Shown in pieces: positions 34,340 through 43,057 of a stretch of DNA of 64,000 bases. The stretch comes from Micromonospora sp. Llam0 (GTDB lineage Bacteria; Actinomycetota; Actinomycetes; Mycobacteriales; Micromonosporaceae), in contig NZ_RJJY01000001.1 of NCBI RefSeq assembly GCF_003751085.1, positions 2,728,001-2,792,000 on the forward strand, read 5' to 3'. Under the pieces are notes generated by a model. That model ran no database searches, was not told where the DNA came from, and saw only the letters and a program-made list of their open reading frames with translations. The position numbers and the translations under genes are program-made. Positions within the stretch are counted from its first letter, which is position 1, and every line of letters starts with the position of its first letter.

Positions 34340-35577
34340 CAGCGCGTCACCTCAGGCTGCCCGTCCTCGGGCGTGAGGCCCTGCTCCTTCAGCCGGGCGG
34401 CGCGTTCCTCGGAGACATCCTCGGCGAGCTTGCGCCACTGCAGCAACGACTCGTCCGGGCGGTAGAGCCGCTCCGGCGGGGCGTCGGTCACCTCGACCAT
34501 CCACTTGTCCTGACCGGAGAACTGGCCGTGGAACAGCCATCGGATCGCGCCCAGGTACTTCGCGTAGAACGGCAGCGTGGCCACGCCGTTGCCGAAGTTG
34601 ACCATCATGCCGACATACAGGTGGTGGTCGGCGTCGACCGGGACGTAGAACTCGTAGTGGATGAACGTGGGGTACACGATGCGCAGCACGCCCGGCATCG
34701 AGATGGACGCGAAGCCGGGGAATTCCTGGGCCGCGATCACCTCGTTGATCTTCGCGGCCCCGCCGGTGTTGCCGATGTTGCTGTTGCCCCGGCCGGGCTC
34801 GGCCGACGCCGGGTTGAGCTTGTACCAGGCCTTGCCGGTCCAGGTGCCGAGGCCGGGGAAGTCGGCTTCCCAGTACTGGTGGTCCTGCACCCGGTAGATC
34901 CACCGGCCGCGCCGGACGATCCGGGTGTCGTTGTAGACCGGCATCGCCTTGAACAGCCGCCACAGCGCGGTGCGGTGCAGATACTTGGCGTGTCCCTCGT
35001 CGTAACCGTTCTCGGCCGCGAACCGCCAGTTGCCTTCGCGCGACTGGATGCGGACGCCGACCACGCCCGCGTTGGACACCAACTCCTCGGGCAACTGCTC
35101 GTCGATCGGCTGGGCTTCCTCGCCGTCACCGACGAACAGCCAGACCAGGCCGAGGCGTTCCGCGGTCTCGAAGGTGGGTTGGGTGACCTTGCCGCAGATC
35201 GGCGAGGCCGGCCCGTCGGTGATGGCCGCGGCCAGGTCGCCGGTCTGCAGATCGAAGGTCCAGCCGTGGTAGACGCAGCTGACCGTGCCGGGGAACTGCT
35301 GGTTGCCGTAGCTGAGCGGGACCCCTCGGTGCGGGCAGCGGTCCTTCAGCGCGTAGACGGTGCCGCTGTCGCGCATCAGCATGATCCGTTCACCGAGCAG
35401 CGTGATGCCGGTCGGTTTGCCGGTGATCTGCGAGGAGAACGCCACCGGGTACCAGTAGCCGCGGAAGCCGGCGGCGGCAGCCTGGTAGTGCGGCCAGCTC
35501 GACCAGTCCTGCCGGCCGGGAAGCCGCCCGCGCCGGTTGCGCCACGCCGGCGGCCTACGTGTGGGTTCTGCGACCAT
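34339..35577 (-). CDS. Rieske non-heme iron oxygenase, large subunit (alpha-only type)
   Basis: 412 residues. Rieske cluster C-x-H/C-x2-H in LKDRCPHRGVPLSYGN and VSCVYHGWTFD. Mononuclear iron site D-x2-H-x4-H in NGYDEGHAKYLHR near residue 200. No small (beta) subunit gene is present, as in phthalate- and ketosteroid-type oxygenases. GGGAGG precedes ATG 35577. It begins the operon 35577-29361 and shares a divergent promoter with its likely electron-transfer genes, a reductase and ferredoxin on the plus strand. Likely reaction: ring hydroxylation or O-demethylation giving a catechol for the LigB enzyme. Confidence 0.9.
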   Translation of the reverse strand: MVAEPTRRPPAWRNRRGRLPGRQDWSSWPHYQAAAAGFRGYWYPVAFSSQITGKPTGITLLGERIMLMRDSGTVYALKDRCPHRGVPLSYGNQQFPGTVSCVYHGWTFDLQTGDLAAAITDGPASPICGKVTQPTFETAERLGLVWLFVGDGEEAQPIDEQLPEELVSNAGVVGVRIQSREGNWRFAAENGYDEGHAKYLHRTALWRLFKAMPVYNDTRIVRRGRWIYRVQDHQYWEADFPGLGTWTGKAWYKLNPASAEPGRGNSNIGNTGGAAKINEVIAAQEFPGFASISMPGVLRIVYPTFIHYEFYVPVDADHHLYVGMMVNFGNGVATLPFYAKYLGAIRWLFHGQFSGQDKWMVEVTDAPPERLYRPDESLLQWRKLAEDVSEERAARLKEQGLTPEDGQPEVTR

Positions 35578-35637
35578 CGGTCCTCCCTCGTCGATGACGC
35601 GAGCACACCATCACCGGGCGGCCGGTCCCAGCAGGCG

Positions 35638-35692
35638 AGTTCGTCCACCGAACCGCGTTCCGTTCAGCGGTCCACGGTCCGTCCAGCGGTCC
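35638..35692. promoter_or_regulatory. Triple palindrome array at the Rieske/reductase divergent promoter
   Basis: Three 17-bp elements start at 35638, 35657 and 35676, exactly 19 bases apart: AGTTCGTCCACCGAACC, GTTCCGTTCAGCGGTCC and GGTCCGTCCAGCGGTCC. The first is a near-perfect palindrome; the others keep the left half-site and a modified right half. The even spacing of just under two helical turns fits cooperative binding of IclR tetramers between the divergent starts at 35577 and 35736. Confidence 0.6.
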
Positions 35693-35735
35693 ACGACCGT
35701 CGCTCCCAGGGATCGCGAGTTCCTACCGTTCCGGC

Positions 35736-36695
35736 ATGACCATCCACGCCGACCTGGCCATCGTTGGGGCCGGTCCGACCGGCCTGTACGGCGCCTTCTG
35801 CGCCGGATTCCGCGGTCTGAGCACCGTGCTGATCGACGCGTTGCCACAGGTCGGCGGGCAGATCGCGGCGCTGTATCCGGAAAAGGTGGTACGCGACGTG
35901 GCCGGGCTACCCGGCCTCACCGGCCGGCACCTGGTCGACGGGCTCGCCGTGCAGGCGGACGCGTTCGATACCCGGTACCTGCTGGAACGGCAGGCGGTCG
36001 GGTTGGCGTACGAGGCCGGGCGTCCGCAGCTGACCCTGTCGGACGGCACCGTGGTGGACACCGGCGCGGTGGTGCTCACTGCGGGCATCGGGTCGTTCAC
36101 CCCGCGGGCTCTGCCGGCCGGTGAGGCGTTCCTCGGCCGCGGCCTTTCGTATTTCGTGCCCGACCTGAGCGCACACACCGGCCGGGACGTGATCATCGTC
36201 GGCGGCGGGGACAGCGCCATCGACTGGGCCAACGCCCTGGTGCCCCTGGCCCGCAGCGTGACGGTGGTGCACCGCCGCGCCCGGTTCCGGGCGCACGCGG
36301 CGAGCGTGGTCGAGGCCGAGCGGGCCGGCGTCGCGTTCCGGATCAACTGCGAGGTCTCCGAGTTGCTCGGCGGCGACTGGGTGGAGCAGGTCCGGCTCGG
36401 CGGGACCGAGGTGCTCCCCGCGACCAGCGTGATCGCCGCGCTCGGCTTCGTCTCCGACCTCGGCCCGCTCGCCGCCTGGGGGCTCGATCTCTCCGGGCGC
36501 ACCATCCGGGTGGACCAGCGCATGCACACCAGCCTCACCTCGGTGTACGCGGCCGGCGACGTCACCGACTACCCGGGCAAGGTCCGGCTGATGTCGGTCG
36601 GCTTCGGCGAGGTCGCCACCGCGGTGAACAACGCCGCCGTCGAGCTCGACCCCGAGGCGTCGCTGTTCCCGGGTCACTCCACCGACCCCGCCTAG
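35736..36695 (+). CDS. Thioredoxin-reductase-like ferredoxin-NADP+ reductase (FNR type 2)
   Basis: 319 residues. FAD fold ADLAIVGAGPTGLYGAFCAG, GGQIAALYPEKVVRDVAGLP, NADPH fold VIIVGGGDSAIDWANALVPL and C-terminal VYAAGDVTDYPGKVRLMSVG. It lacks the CxxC redox disulfide of true thioredoxin reductases, which fits the YumC-like FNR group. It is followed by the ferredoxin gene and divergent from the Rieske oxygenase, so it probably supplies electrons NADPH to ferredoxin to oxygenase. Confidence 0.88.
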   Translation: MTIHADLAIVGAGPTGLYGAFCAGFRGLSTVLIDALPQVGGQIAALYPEKVVRDVAGLPGLTGRHLVDGLAVQADAFDTRYLLERQAVGLAYEAGRPQLTLSDGTVVDTGAVVLTAGIGSFTPRALPAGEAFLGRGLSYFVPDLSAHTGRDVIIVGGGDSAIDWANALVPLARSVTVVHRRARFRAHAASVVEAERAGVAFRINCEVSELLGGDWVEQVRLGGTEVLPATSVIAALGFVSDLGPLAAWGLDLSGRTIRVDQRMHTSLTSVYAAGDVTDYPGKVRLMSVGFGEVATAVNNAAVELDPEASLFPGHSTDPA

Positions 36696-36713
36696 AACCC
36701 AAGGAGCACTGCC

Positions 36714-37049
36714 GTGCCGTACGTGATCGGTAAAGACTGCGTCGATGTCAACGACCGCGCCTGCATGGATATGTGCCCGGTCGACTGCATCTACGTCGGC
36801 GACCGGAAGAGCTACATCAACGCGGCCGAGTGCATCGACTGCGGCGCCTGCGAACCGGAGTGCCCGGTCGACGCGATCTTCGTAGACCGTTCGGCTCGTG
36901 GGAACGAGCTCAAGACGTTCTTCGTCGAGGACTCCCGGAACTTCTTTCAGATCACCCTGCCGGGCCGGAACGCCCCGATCGGTGCCCCCGGCGGTGCCGG
37001 CAAGGTCGGCGACATCGGCGTGGACACGCCGTACGTCAGCGACCTGTGA
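36714..37049 (+). CDS. 7Fe ferredoxin (FdxA type)
   Basis: 111 residues, GTG start with AAGGAG ahead. Cysteines: NDRACMDMCPVDCIYVGD then AAECIDCGACEPECPVDAIF, giving a [3Fe-4S] plus [4Fe-4S] set, and the FdxA-type C-terminal extension. It is 18 bases after the reductase gene. Low-potential bacterial ferredoxins are uncommon donors to Rieske oxygenases, which more often use [2Fe-2S] ferredoxins. It overlaps the convergent enoyl-CoA hydratase by 14 bases. Confidence 0.92.
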   Translation: MPYVIGKDCVDVNDRACMDMCPVDCIYVGDRKSYINAAECIDCGACEPECPVDAIFVDRSARGNELKTFFVEDSRNFFQITLPGRNAPIGAPGGAGKVGDIGVDTPYVSDL

Positions 37050-37797
37050 AGCGCGGCACGCGCTTGTCCAGGAAGGACTGAAGGCCCTCGGCCGCGTCCT
37101 CGGTGGCGATCACCTGCTGCACGGCCGCCCACTCGACATCCATGGCGGCGTCCAGGCCGAGCGGGGCACCGGCATCCATCGACCGCTTGAGCAGCCCGAT
37201 CGCTGCCGTCGGACGCTCGGCCATGGTCCGCGCCCGGTCGGCCACCGCTGCCCCGAACTCGATGTCCGGGACGACCTCGTCGATCAGGCCGATCTGCAGC
37301 GCCTCGGCCGCGCTCAACCGCCGCCCCTCGATCATCATCAGCCTCGCCCGGTGCGTGCCGAGCAGCCGAGGCAGCCGCTGGCTGCCACCCGCGCCCGGAA
37401 ACAGGCCGAGCTTCATCTCCGGGAAGCCGACCGATGCCGAAGCTGCGGCCATCCGCAGGTCGCAGGCCAGCGACAGCTCCGCGCCCCCGCCGAGCGCGTG
37501 CCCGTTGATCGCCGCGATCACCGGCTTCGGCGCGAGTTCGAGCAGGCGCTGCACCTCGATCCAACGACGCATCAGCACCTGGTTGTCCAGCGACAGGTCA
37601 CGCATGACGCCGATGTCCGCGCCGGCAATGAAGTACCGCCCGGTCCCAGTGATCACGATGCAGCGCACCGTCGGGTCGTCGGCGAGACCCGGCAGCACCG
37701 TGAGGAACTCCTCGATCAGTGCCGGGTTCACCGCGTTCGCCGGTGGCCGGTCGATCACGACGGTTCCGATGCCATCGACGATTGCCACTGCCAGCAT
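37036..37797 (-). CDS. Enoyl-CoA hydratase/isomerase family protein
   Basis: 253 residues, crotonase fold. Oxyanion segments AGADIGVM and NGHALGGGAELSLACD, with Glu in GAEL and in GFPEMKLGLFPGAGG. Both catalytic Glu positions of hydratases are present. ATG 37797 is chosen since GGAG lies five bases ahead; a GTG six bases earlier has no room for a site. In the CoA block it may hydrate, or hydrate and cleave, an arylpropenoyl- or alkenoyl-CoA. Confidence 0.9.
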   Translation of the reverse strand: MLAVAIVDGIGTVVIDRPPANAVNPALIEEFLTVLPGLADDPTVRCIVITGTGRYFIAGADIGVMRDLSLDNQVLMRRWIEVQRLLELAPKPVIAAINGHALGGGAELSLACDLRMAAASASVGFPEMKLGLFPGAGGSQRLPRLLGTHRARLMMIEGRRLSAAEALQIGLIDEVVPDIEFGAAVADRARTMAERPTAAIGLLKRSMDAGAPLGLDAAMDVEWAAVQQVIATEDAAEGLQSFLDKRVPRFTGR

Positions 37798-37799
37798 GT

Positions 37800-39965
37800 T
37801 CACTCCAGGACGGTCGGGCCGGCGGTCACGCCGCCGAGCAGTTCTTCGAGTACTTCTGCGGTGTGCTCACCCAGCAGCGGCGCTGGACGGTCGATTCGGG
37901 CCGGGGTACGCGACAGCCGCACCACGGTCCCCTCGTGCCGGACCTCGCCGGCGAGCGGATGACGCAGCACCGGGTAGAAGCCGCGTGCGGCAAGATGCCG
38001 ATCGTGTTCGGTGAGGTCCTCGCCGGTCGCGACCACGGCCGCGGCGACACCCGCACGCTGCAACAGCTCGGCGGTTTCGGCCGCGTCCCGGGTACGGGTC
38101 CAGGTCCCGAGTGCGGCGTCCAAGTGGTCCTCATGCCGCTTGCGTTCGGTCAGGCGGAGCTCGGGATCCAAACCGACAAGATCCGCGAGGGTACGCCACT
38201 GAGCGTCGTCCAGGACGGCGATGGCGATCCACCGGTCCTCGCCGCACGCGGGATAGACGCCGTGCGGCGCCCGGTCCGCGTGACGGTTCGGCCGCTCCGC
38301 TGTGGCACCAATCTCCGGCGCGCCCAGCTGCTGTTCGAGCAGCGCCGGCCCCATCGCCGACGCCATCGCCTCCAGCTGCGACAGATCCACAAAGCCGCCC
38401 CGCCCTTCGGACCGCATCGCCACCACCGCGAGCACGGCCGCGTTGGCGGCCACCATGTCCCCCAACCCGAACGTGAGCCCCTGCGGGTCGCCGCCCGGAT
38501 CGGCGGTCTCGTGGGTGAGCCCCGACATGGCCGCCAGGGTGTCGGCGAAGGTGACCGCGTTGCGCCACGGCCCGCTCTGCCCGACGCCGGACATCGACAC
38601 CGCGACCAGCCCCGGGTTTATACGGGCCAGCGACGCGTGATCGAGCCCCCAGCGGGCCATCGTCCCCGGGCTGTAGTTGTCGATGATCACATCGCACTCG
38701 GCGGCGAGCCGCCGGACGATTTCCTGCCCCTCAACGAGGCGCATGTTGACCGCGATGCTGCGCTTGCCGCGGTTGAAGTTGAGGAAGTAGCCGCCGTCGT
38801 CGACACCGGCGTCCGGCCGCAGCCGCATCGAGGGCTGGAACCGCGTCGGGTCCTGTCGGTGCCGCGACTCCACCTTGATCACGTCAGCGCCGTGCTCGGC
38901 GAGTTGGCGCGTCGCGTACGGCCCGGCCAGCACCCAGGTCAGGTCGAGTACCCGCAGCCCGCTCAGCGGCTGCATCCGGTTCGCACCAACGCAGGGCCGG
39001 ACCGCCGGGCTTGCCGGCAGCCTGACCGCGTAGCCCACGTCGGTGTAGCCGTCCACCTCGATGAAGAAGTCCCGGTCCCGCAGTTGCGGGTTGTCGGCCA
39101 GCCGGTCGGCGCGGCTCACCTCGGCCCACGGCAGCGCCCGCCGTCGGCCCTCCGCACCCAGCTCGGCAGCGGTACGTCGGGCAGCGAATCGGGCCACCAC
39201 GGCGTCCACGTGCGGGCGGGAGTTCCACCGGAACACCGGCTCGGCGTACTTCTCGTCGGTCAGGTCCTCAGCCTCACCGGTCTCGGACATCCAGGCCAAC
39301 AGGTCCGTCCACATCCGGTTGCTGCCCGAATAGCCACCACCGACGTGCCCGTCGGCGGCCCGGAAGACGCGGTGCGCCACGTGCGCGTAGATCCCGCCGC
39401 TTCGCCGCGGAAACGCCCCGGCGTGGATCCACGAGATCGCGCCGGTCTCCAGAGTCGCGGCCACGGCCTCCTGCGCCGACACCTCGATGAGCTGCCCGCC
39501 GCCGGCCAGCAGGCCCAGATACGCGCCGATCGCCGCGTGCACACCCGCGAGCTGCAGCGCTGACTCACGCGGCGGTGGTTTCGGTGGCCCGTCGGCGCGA
39601 CCGCCCAGCCAGGTCATACCACCCGCAGAGGCGGCGATCAGGTCGTCGGCGAGCCAGTCCCGGCGCGGTCCGGTCAGCCCGAACGGCGTGACCACCACGT
39701 ACACGAGATCCGGCCAGCGCGAGACGCCGTCCGGCGTAAGCCCGCGCAGCTTGTGCCGCGGCCCACTCTCCACCACGACGTCCACCTCGGCCGCCAACGA
39801 GTCGAGGTCGACGTCGGCCACTGTCCTGGTGCCCGCGTACCAGTGCAGCTCGTAGGCCCGGCTGCCGGGCGGACCGGCCGGGACGCGGACCACGTCGGCG
39901 CCGAGACCCATCAGGGCACGGATCGCCGCCGCGCCGAGTTCGTCGGTCAGGTCAAGAACTCGCAC
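37800..39965 (-). CDS. Two-domain CaiB/BaiF (class III) CoA-transferase
   Basis: 721 residues, two CaiB/BaiF-like halves. Half 1 (1-~330) is short and has Glu at the catalytic-Asp position (LIEVSAQEAVAATLE). Half 2 (~335-721) is complete, with RVLDLTWVLAGPYATRQLAE and Asp in FVDLSQLEAMASAMGPALLE. Class III CoA-transferases move CoA through an aspartyl-CoA ester, so only half 2 seems classical. GTG start at 39965 with GGAGAGGA ahead, overlapping the CoA ligase by 19 bases. It would activate an acid of the pathway using a CoA donor. Confidence 0.87.
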   Translation of the reverse strand: MRVLDLTDELGAAAIRALMGLGADVVRVPAGPPGSRAYELHWYAGTRTVADVDLDSLAAEVDVVVESGPRHKLRGLTPDGVSRWPDLVYVVVTPFGLTGPRRDWLADDLIAASAGGMTWLGGRADGPPKPPPRESALQLAGVHAAIGAYLGLLAGGGQLIEVSAQEAVAATLETGAISWIHAGAFPRRSGGIYAHVAHRVFRAADGHVGGGYSGSNRMWTDLLAWMSETGEAEDLTDEKYAEPVFRWNSRPHVDAVVARFAARRTAAELGAEGRRRALPWAEVSRADRLADNPQLRDRDFFIEVDGYTDVGYAVRLPASPAVRPCVGANRMQPLSGLRVLDLTWVLAGPYATRQLAEHGADVIKVESRHRQDPTRFQPSMRLRPDAGVDDGGYFLNFNRGKRSIAVNMRLVEGQEIVRRLAAECDVIIDNYSPGTMARWGLDHASLARINPGLVAVSMSGVGQSGPWRNAVTFADTLAAMSGLTHETADPGGDPQGLTFGLGDMVAANAAVLAVVAMRSEGRGGFVDLSQLEAMASAMGPALLEQQLGAPEIGATAERPNRHADRAPHGVYPACGEDRWIAIAVLDDAQWRTLADLVGLDPELRLTERKRHEDHLDAALGTWTRTRDAAETAELLQRAGVAAAVVATGEDLTEHDRHLAARGFYPVLRHPLAGEVRHEGTVVRLSRTPARIDRPAPLLGEHTAEVLEELLGGVTAGPTVLE

Positions 39966-41491
39966 GAAAGTTCCTCTCCAGCGTTGCGTCTGAGGTGTTC
40001 GAGGTCGGTCGCCACCGACAGCACGGCCGGGGCTCGCAGGGCGGGCTTGCTGACCTTGCTGGAGGCGTTGCGCGGCAGTTCGTCAAGGACTGCGACGTAA
40101 CGCGGCCAGGCATACCGGGGCAGCCGCTCGCGGCACCACGCGTGCACGTCCTGCGCGGTGACCCTGGGATCGGCCGGGACGACCGCGACCAGCAGGTCCT
40201 GCTCGGTGAACTCGGAATCGACCCCGACCGCCGCCGCCTCGCCGACGCCGGGCATCGCGGCGACGACCGCCTCGACGTCCCAGGCCGAGAGGTTCTCGCC
40301 GCGGCGACGCACCACGTCGTCGTGCCGGCCGCAGAAGGTCAACCGTCCGTCCGGGCCGAGCCGGCCGAGGTCGCCGGTGGCGATCCACTCCGGGACCGGG
40401 TCCGGCGCACCGCGGTAGCCGAGCGTACTGATGTGCGGGTGCCGCGCACGCACCGTGATCCTTCCGGTCGCACCGGAAGGCACAGACGCCCCCGTGGCGT
40501 CGCGCAGCTGAAGGTCGTACTCGGGCAGGGGGTGTCCGGCGGTGCCCGGCACCACGTCGCCGACCCGATTGGACGCGACATCGCCGAGTTCGGTGCAGGC
40601 GTACGCCTCGATCAGCTCCACCCCGAAGCGGTCCCGGAACCGCTCGGCCAGCCACTGTGGTGCCGGTCCGCCGTACGCCCGAGTCACTCGATGGTCCCGA
40701 TCCTGCGGATCGACCGGCGCACGCAGCAGGATCGCCGCGACCGCGCCCATGAAGTTGAACGCGGTGACCTGCTGCTCCCGGCACAGCGTCCAGAACGCGG
40801 AGGCGGAGAAACGGGGCACCGCTAGTAGCCGCGCACCGCTGACCAGCGCCGCGAACAGCCCGGTGTGCCGGATGTTGACGTGGTTCCAGGGGAACGCGTT
40901 GTAGAGCACGTCGTCCGGGCCGTAGGCCATCGAGTCGCTGACCCGCCGCGCGTGCCGCACCCCGGCGAAGTGCGGCAGGATCACGCCTTTCGGCCGTCCG
41001 GTCGTGCCCGAGGTGCTCAACACCACCGCCGGATCCCCTGGGCCGGGCAGCCGGCGCAACGGCCCCGCCGGTAGCTCGTCGAGGTCACCGGGGCCGCCGC
41101 CGTCGTCCACGGTACGGATCACCGGGGCGACCCTGGCCAACCCGGGATCGGCGGCCAAGGCGGCGGTTCCCAGCACGGCCATCCGGGCCCCGGCGGCACG
41201 CCACGCGCCCGGCGGTGTCCCCTCGGCCAGCGGCACCTCCACCAGCCCGGCCCGCGCCACGCCGGCCAGCACGTGCACCAGCGTCGGTCCCGGGCGCAGA
41301 CAGGTGACGACCGGATCGCCCGGGCGCAGACCGAGCCGCGCCGAGGCGAGCAGGCGAGCGATGCGTTCACTTTCCGCCGTCAGCGCGCCCGCGGGTACGT
41401 CCCGGTCCCCGAAGCGGGCCACGACCCGATCGGGTTCGCACCGGGCCAGGAGGTCGATCAGGGTTTCCGGCCGGTCCGCGACCCGGGTCAT
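39947..41491 (-). CDS. Acyl/aryl-CoA ligase (AMP-forming)
   Basis: 514 residues. AMP-binding signature VVLSTSGTTGRPKGVILPHF, adenylation motifs YGGPAPQWLAERFRDRFGVE, WIATGDLGRLGPDGRLTFCG and a C-terminal Lys in NASSKVSK, where the usual Gly-Lys is Ser-Lys. Though the frame is open through the upstream gene, ATG 41491 overlaps the dehydrogenase stop (ATGA) and gives a normal-length enzyme. It should convert a carboxylic acid of the pathway to its CoA ester. With the hydratase and aldehyde dehydrogenase beside it, the set resembles the feruloyl-CoA route (ligase, hydratase/lyase, aldehyde dehydrogenase); this is inference. Confidence 0.88.
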   Translation of the reverse strand: MTRVADRPETLIDLLARCEPDRVVARFGDRDVPAGALTAESERIARLLASARLGLRPGDPVVTCLRPGPTLVHVLAGVARAGLVEVPLAEGTPPGAWRAAGARMAVLGTAALAADPGLARVAPVIRTVDDGGGPGDLDELPAGPLRRLPGPGDPAVVLSTSGTTGRPKGVILPHFAGVRHARRVSDSMAYGPDDVLYNAFPWNHVNIRHTGLFAALVSGARLLAVPRFSASAFWTLCREQQVTAFNFMGAVAAILLRAPVDPQDRDHRVTRAYGGPAPQWLAERFRDRFGVELIEAYACTELGDVASNRVGDVVPGTAGHPLPEYDLQLRDATGASVPSGATGRITVRARHPHISTLGYRGAPDPVPEWIATGDLGRLGPDGRLTFCGRHDDVVRRRGENLSAWDVEAVVAAMPGVGEAAAVGVDSEFTEQDLLVAVVPADPRVTAQDVHAWCRERLPRYAWPRYVAVLDELPRNASSKVSKPALRAPAVLSVATDLEHLRRNAGEELSCEFLT

Positions 41492-42942
41492 CGGGCCAGG
41501 TTGACCCATACGCCCTTGGTCTCGGTGAACTCGTCGAGCGCGAAGGTGCCCATCTCGCGGCCCCAGCCGGACAGACCGAACCCGCCCCAGGGTGCGCCCG
41601 GATCGATCAGCGGCAACTGGTTGACGAAGACCGTACCGGCGTGGATCCGCGCGGCGAGCCGGTGCGCGGCGGTCAGGTCGTGGGTCCAGAGCACCGCGGC
41701 CAAGCCGTAGTCGGTGTCGTTGGCTCGGGCCACGACCTCGTCCTCGTCCTCGTAGCTGAAGATCGACAGGACCGGTCCGAAGATCTCCTCCCGGGCGATC
41801 GTCATGTCGTCGCGGACACCGGCGAACACGGTCGGGCTGAAGAAGTAGCCGTCGTCCAGGCCCCGCCCGGTGGCCCGGGTGCCGCCGGTGACCAGCTGGG
41901 CGCCCTGGGCCACGCCGCCGTCGACGTAGCCGGTCACCCGGTCCAGCTGCTCCTGGGAGACCAGTGGGCCGAGCACGGTGTCCGGCTCGATACCGGGCCC
42001 GATCTTGAGGGTCTGCGCGGCGGCTGCGATCTTCTCGGTGAACTCCGCGGCCCGCTTGGCGTCGACGTAGAAGCGGGTGTAGGCCCCGCACGCCTGCCCG
42101 GTGTTGAACAGTGCGCCCTGGAGGTTGCCGGTGACCGCGGCGTCGATGTCGGCGTCGCGGGTGATGATGCTCGGTGCCTTCCCGCCCAGCTCCAGGCCGA
42201 CCCGCTTGAGGTCGGCGGCGGCAGCGGCGGCGATCTGCTGACCGACCTCGGTCGAGCCGGTGAACGAGATCTTGGCGACGCCCCGGTGCGCGACCAGCGC
42301 CTTGCCCGCCTCGGGGCCGCCGGTCAGCACGTTGACCACACCGGCCGGGATCCCGGCCTCCAGGCATAGTCCGCCGAGCCGCAGCGTGCTCAGTGGTGTC
42401 TGCTCGGCCGGCTTCAGGACGACCGTGTTTCCGGTCGCCAGAGCGGGGGCGAGCTTCCACGCGGCGATCGCGAACGGGAAGTTCCACGGGGTGATCAGGC
42501 CGACTACGCCGAGCGGCTCGCGGCGGGTGTAGTGCAGGGTGTGCGGGACCGAGACCGACGACAACTTGCCCTCGATCTTGGTGGCCCAGCCCGCGTAGTA
42601 CCGGAACACCTGGGCGGCCAGCACTACGTTGACGCCGCTGGACATCGCGATCGGCTGGCCCTGGTCGTGAGTCTCCAGCTCGGCCAGCTCGGCGGCGTCC
42701 CGCTCGATCAGGTCGGCGACCTTCCAGAGCAGCCGTCCGCGGGCGTCCGGGGTCAGGTCCCGCCACGCCGGGTCCTCGAACGCGGCCCGCGCGGCGGCGA
42801 CCGCGGCATCCACGTCGGCGGCACTGGCCTCGGCGAAGCCGGCCAGCTCGGTTCCGGTCGCCGGGTCGTACGTCGTGCTGGTCCGCCCCGATGCCGCCGG
42901 AACCCACTCCCCGGCGATCAACAGTCGCTCCGCCTGCGTCAC
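41488..42942 (-). CDS. Aldehyde dehydrogenase 2
   Basis: 484 residues. Motifs PWNFPFAIAAWKLAPALATG, FTGSTEVGQQIA, catalytic Glu in GLELGGKAPS, and Cys in NTGQACGAYTR. The C-terminal GFGLSGWGREMGTFALDEFT matches betaine/phenylacetaldehyde-type enzymes. GTG 42942 with GGGAGG ahead. First gene of the four-gene CoA block (dehydrogenase, ligase, transferase, hydratase), transcribed from a region with palindrome half-sites. Confidence 0.9.
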   Translation of the reverse strand: MTQAERLLIAGEWVPAASGRTSTTYDPATGTELAGFAEASAADVDAAVAAARAAFEDPAWRDLTPDARGRLLWKVADLIERDAAELAELETHDQGQPIAMSSGVNVVLAAQVFRYYAGWATKIEGKLSSVSVPHTLHYTRREPLGVVGLITPWNFPFAIAAWKLAPALATGNTVVLKPAEQTPLSTLRLGGLCLEAGIPAGVVNVLTGGPEAGKALVAHRGVAKISFTGSTEVGQQIAAAAAADLKRVGLELGGKAPSIITRDADIDAAVTGNLQGALFNTGQACGAYTRFYVDAKRAAEFTEKIAAAAQTLKIGPGIEPDTVLGPLVSQEQLDRVTGYVDGGVAQGAQLVTGGTRATGRGLDDGYFFSPTVFAGVRDDMTIAREEIFGPVLSIFSYEDEDEVVARANDTDYGLAAVLWTHDLTAAHRLAARIHAGTVFVNQLPLIDPGAPWGGFGLSGWGREMGTFALDEFTETKGVWVNLAR

Positions 42943-43023
42943 GGTGCCCTCCCACTTCCACGGGCACGTCCACCGTGCCGCCGCTCGATCGTCGGCCCGG
43001 CCCGGTACCCGGTCAAAGCATCT

Positions 43024-43057
43024 GGACCACCCACCGGACCGGTCCGGTTCACCCTCG
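43024..43057. promoter_or_regulatory. Island palindrome-like sites before aldehyde dehydrogenase 2
   Basis: GGACCACCCACCGGACC (43024-43040) keeps the right half-site and spacing. GGTCCGGTTCACCCTCG (43041-43057) directly follows and keeps the left half, running into the last codons of the formamidase gene. Weaker than other copies, but placed 80-115 bases before the dehydrogenase start as expected. Confidence 0.45.

Noticed and set aside
39947..42973. A single 1008-codon frame covering the CoA ligase and the aldehyde dehydrogenase region
   Set aside because: The upstream 500 codons are an out-of-frame reading of the aldehyde dehydrogenase. The ligase has its own overlapping ATG at 41491.
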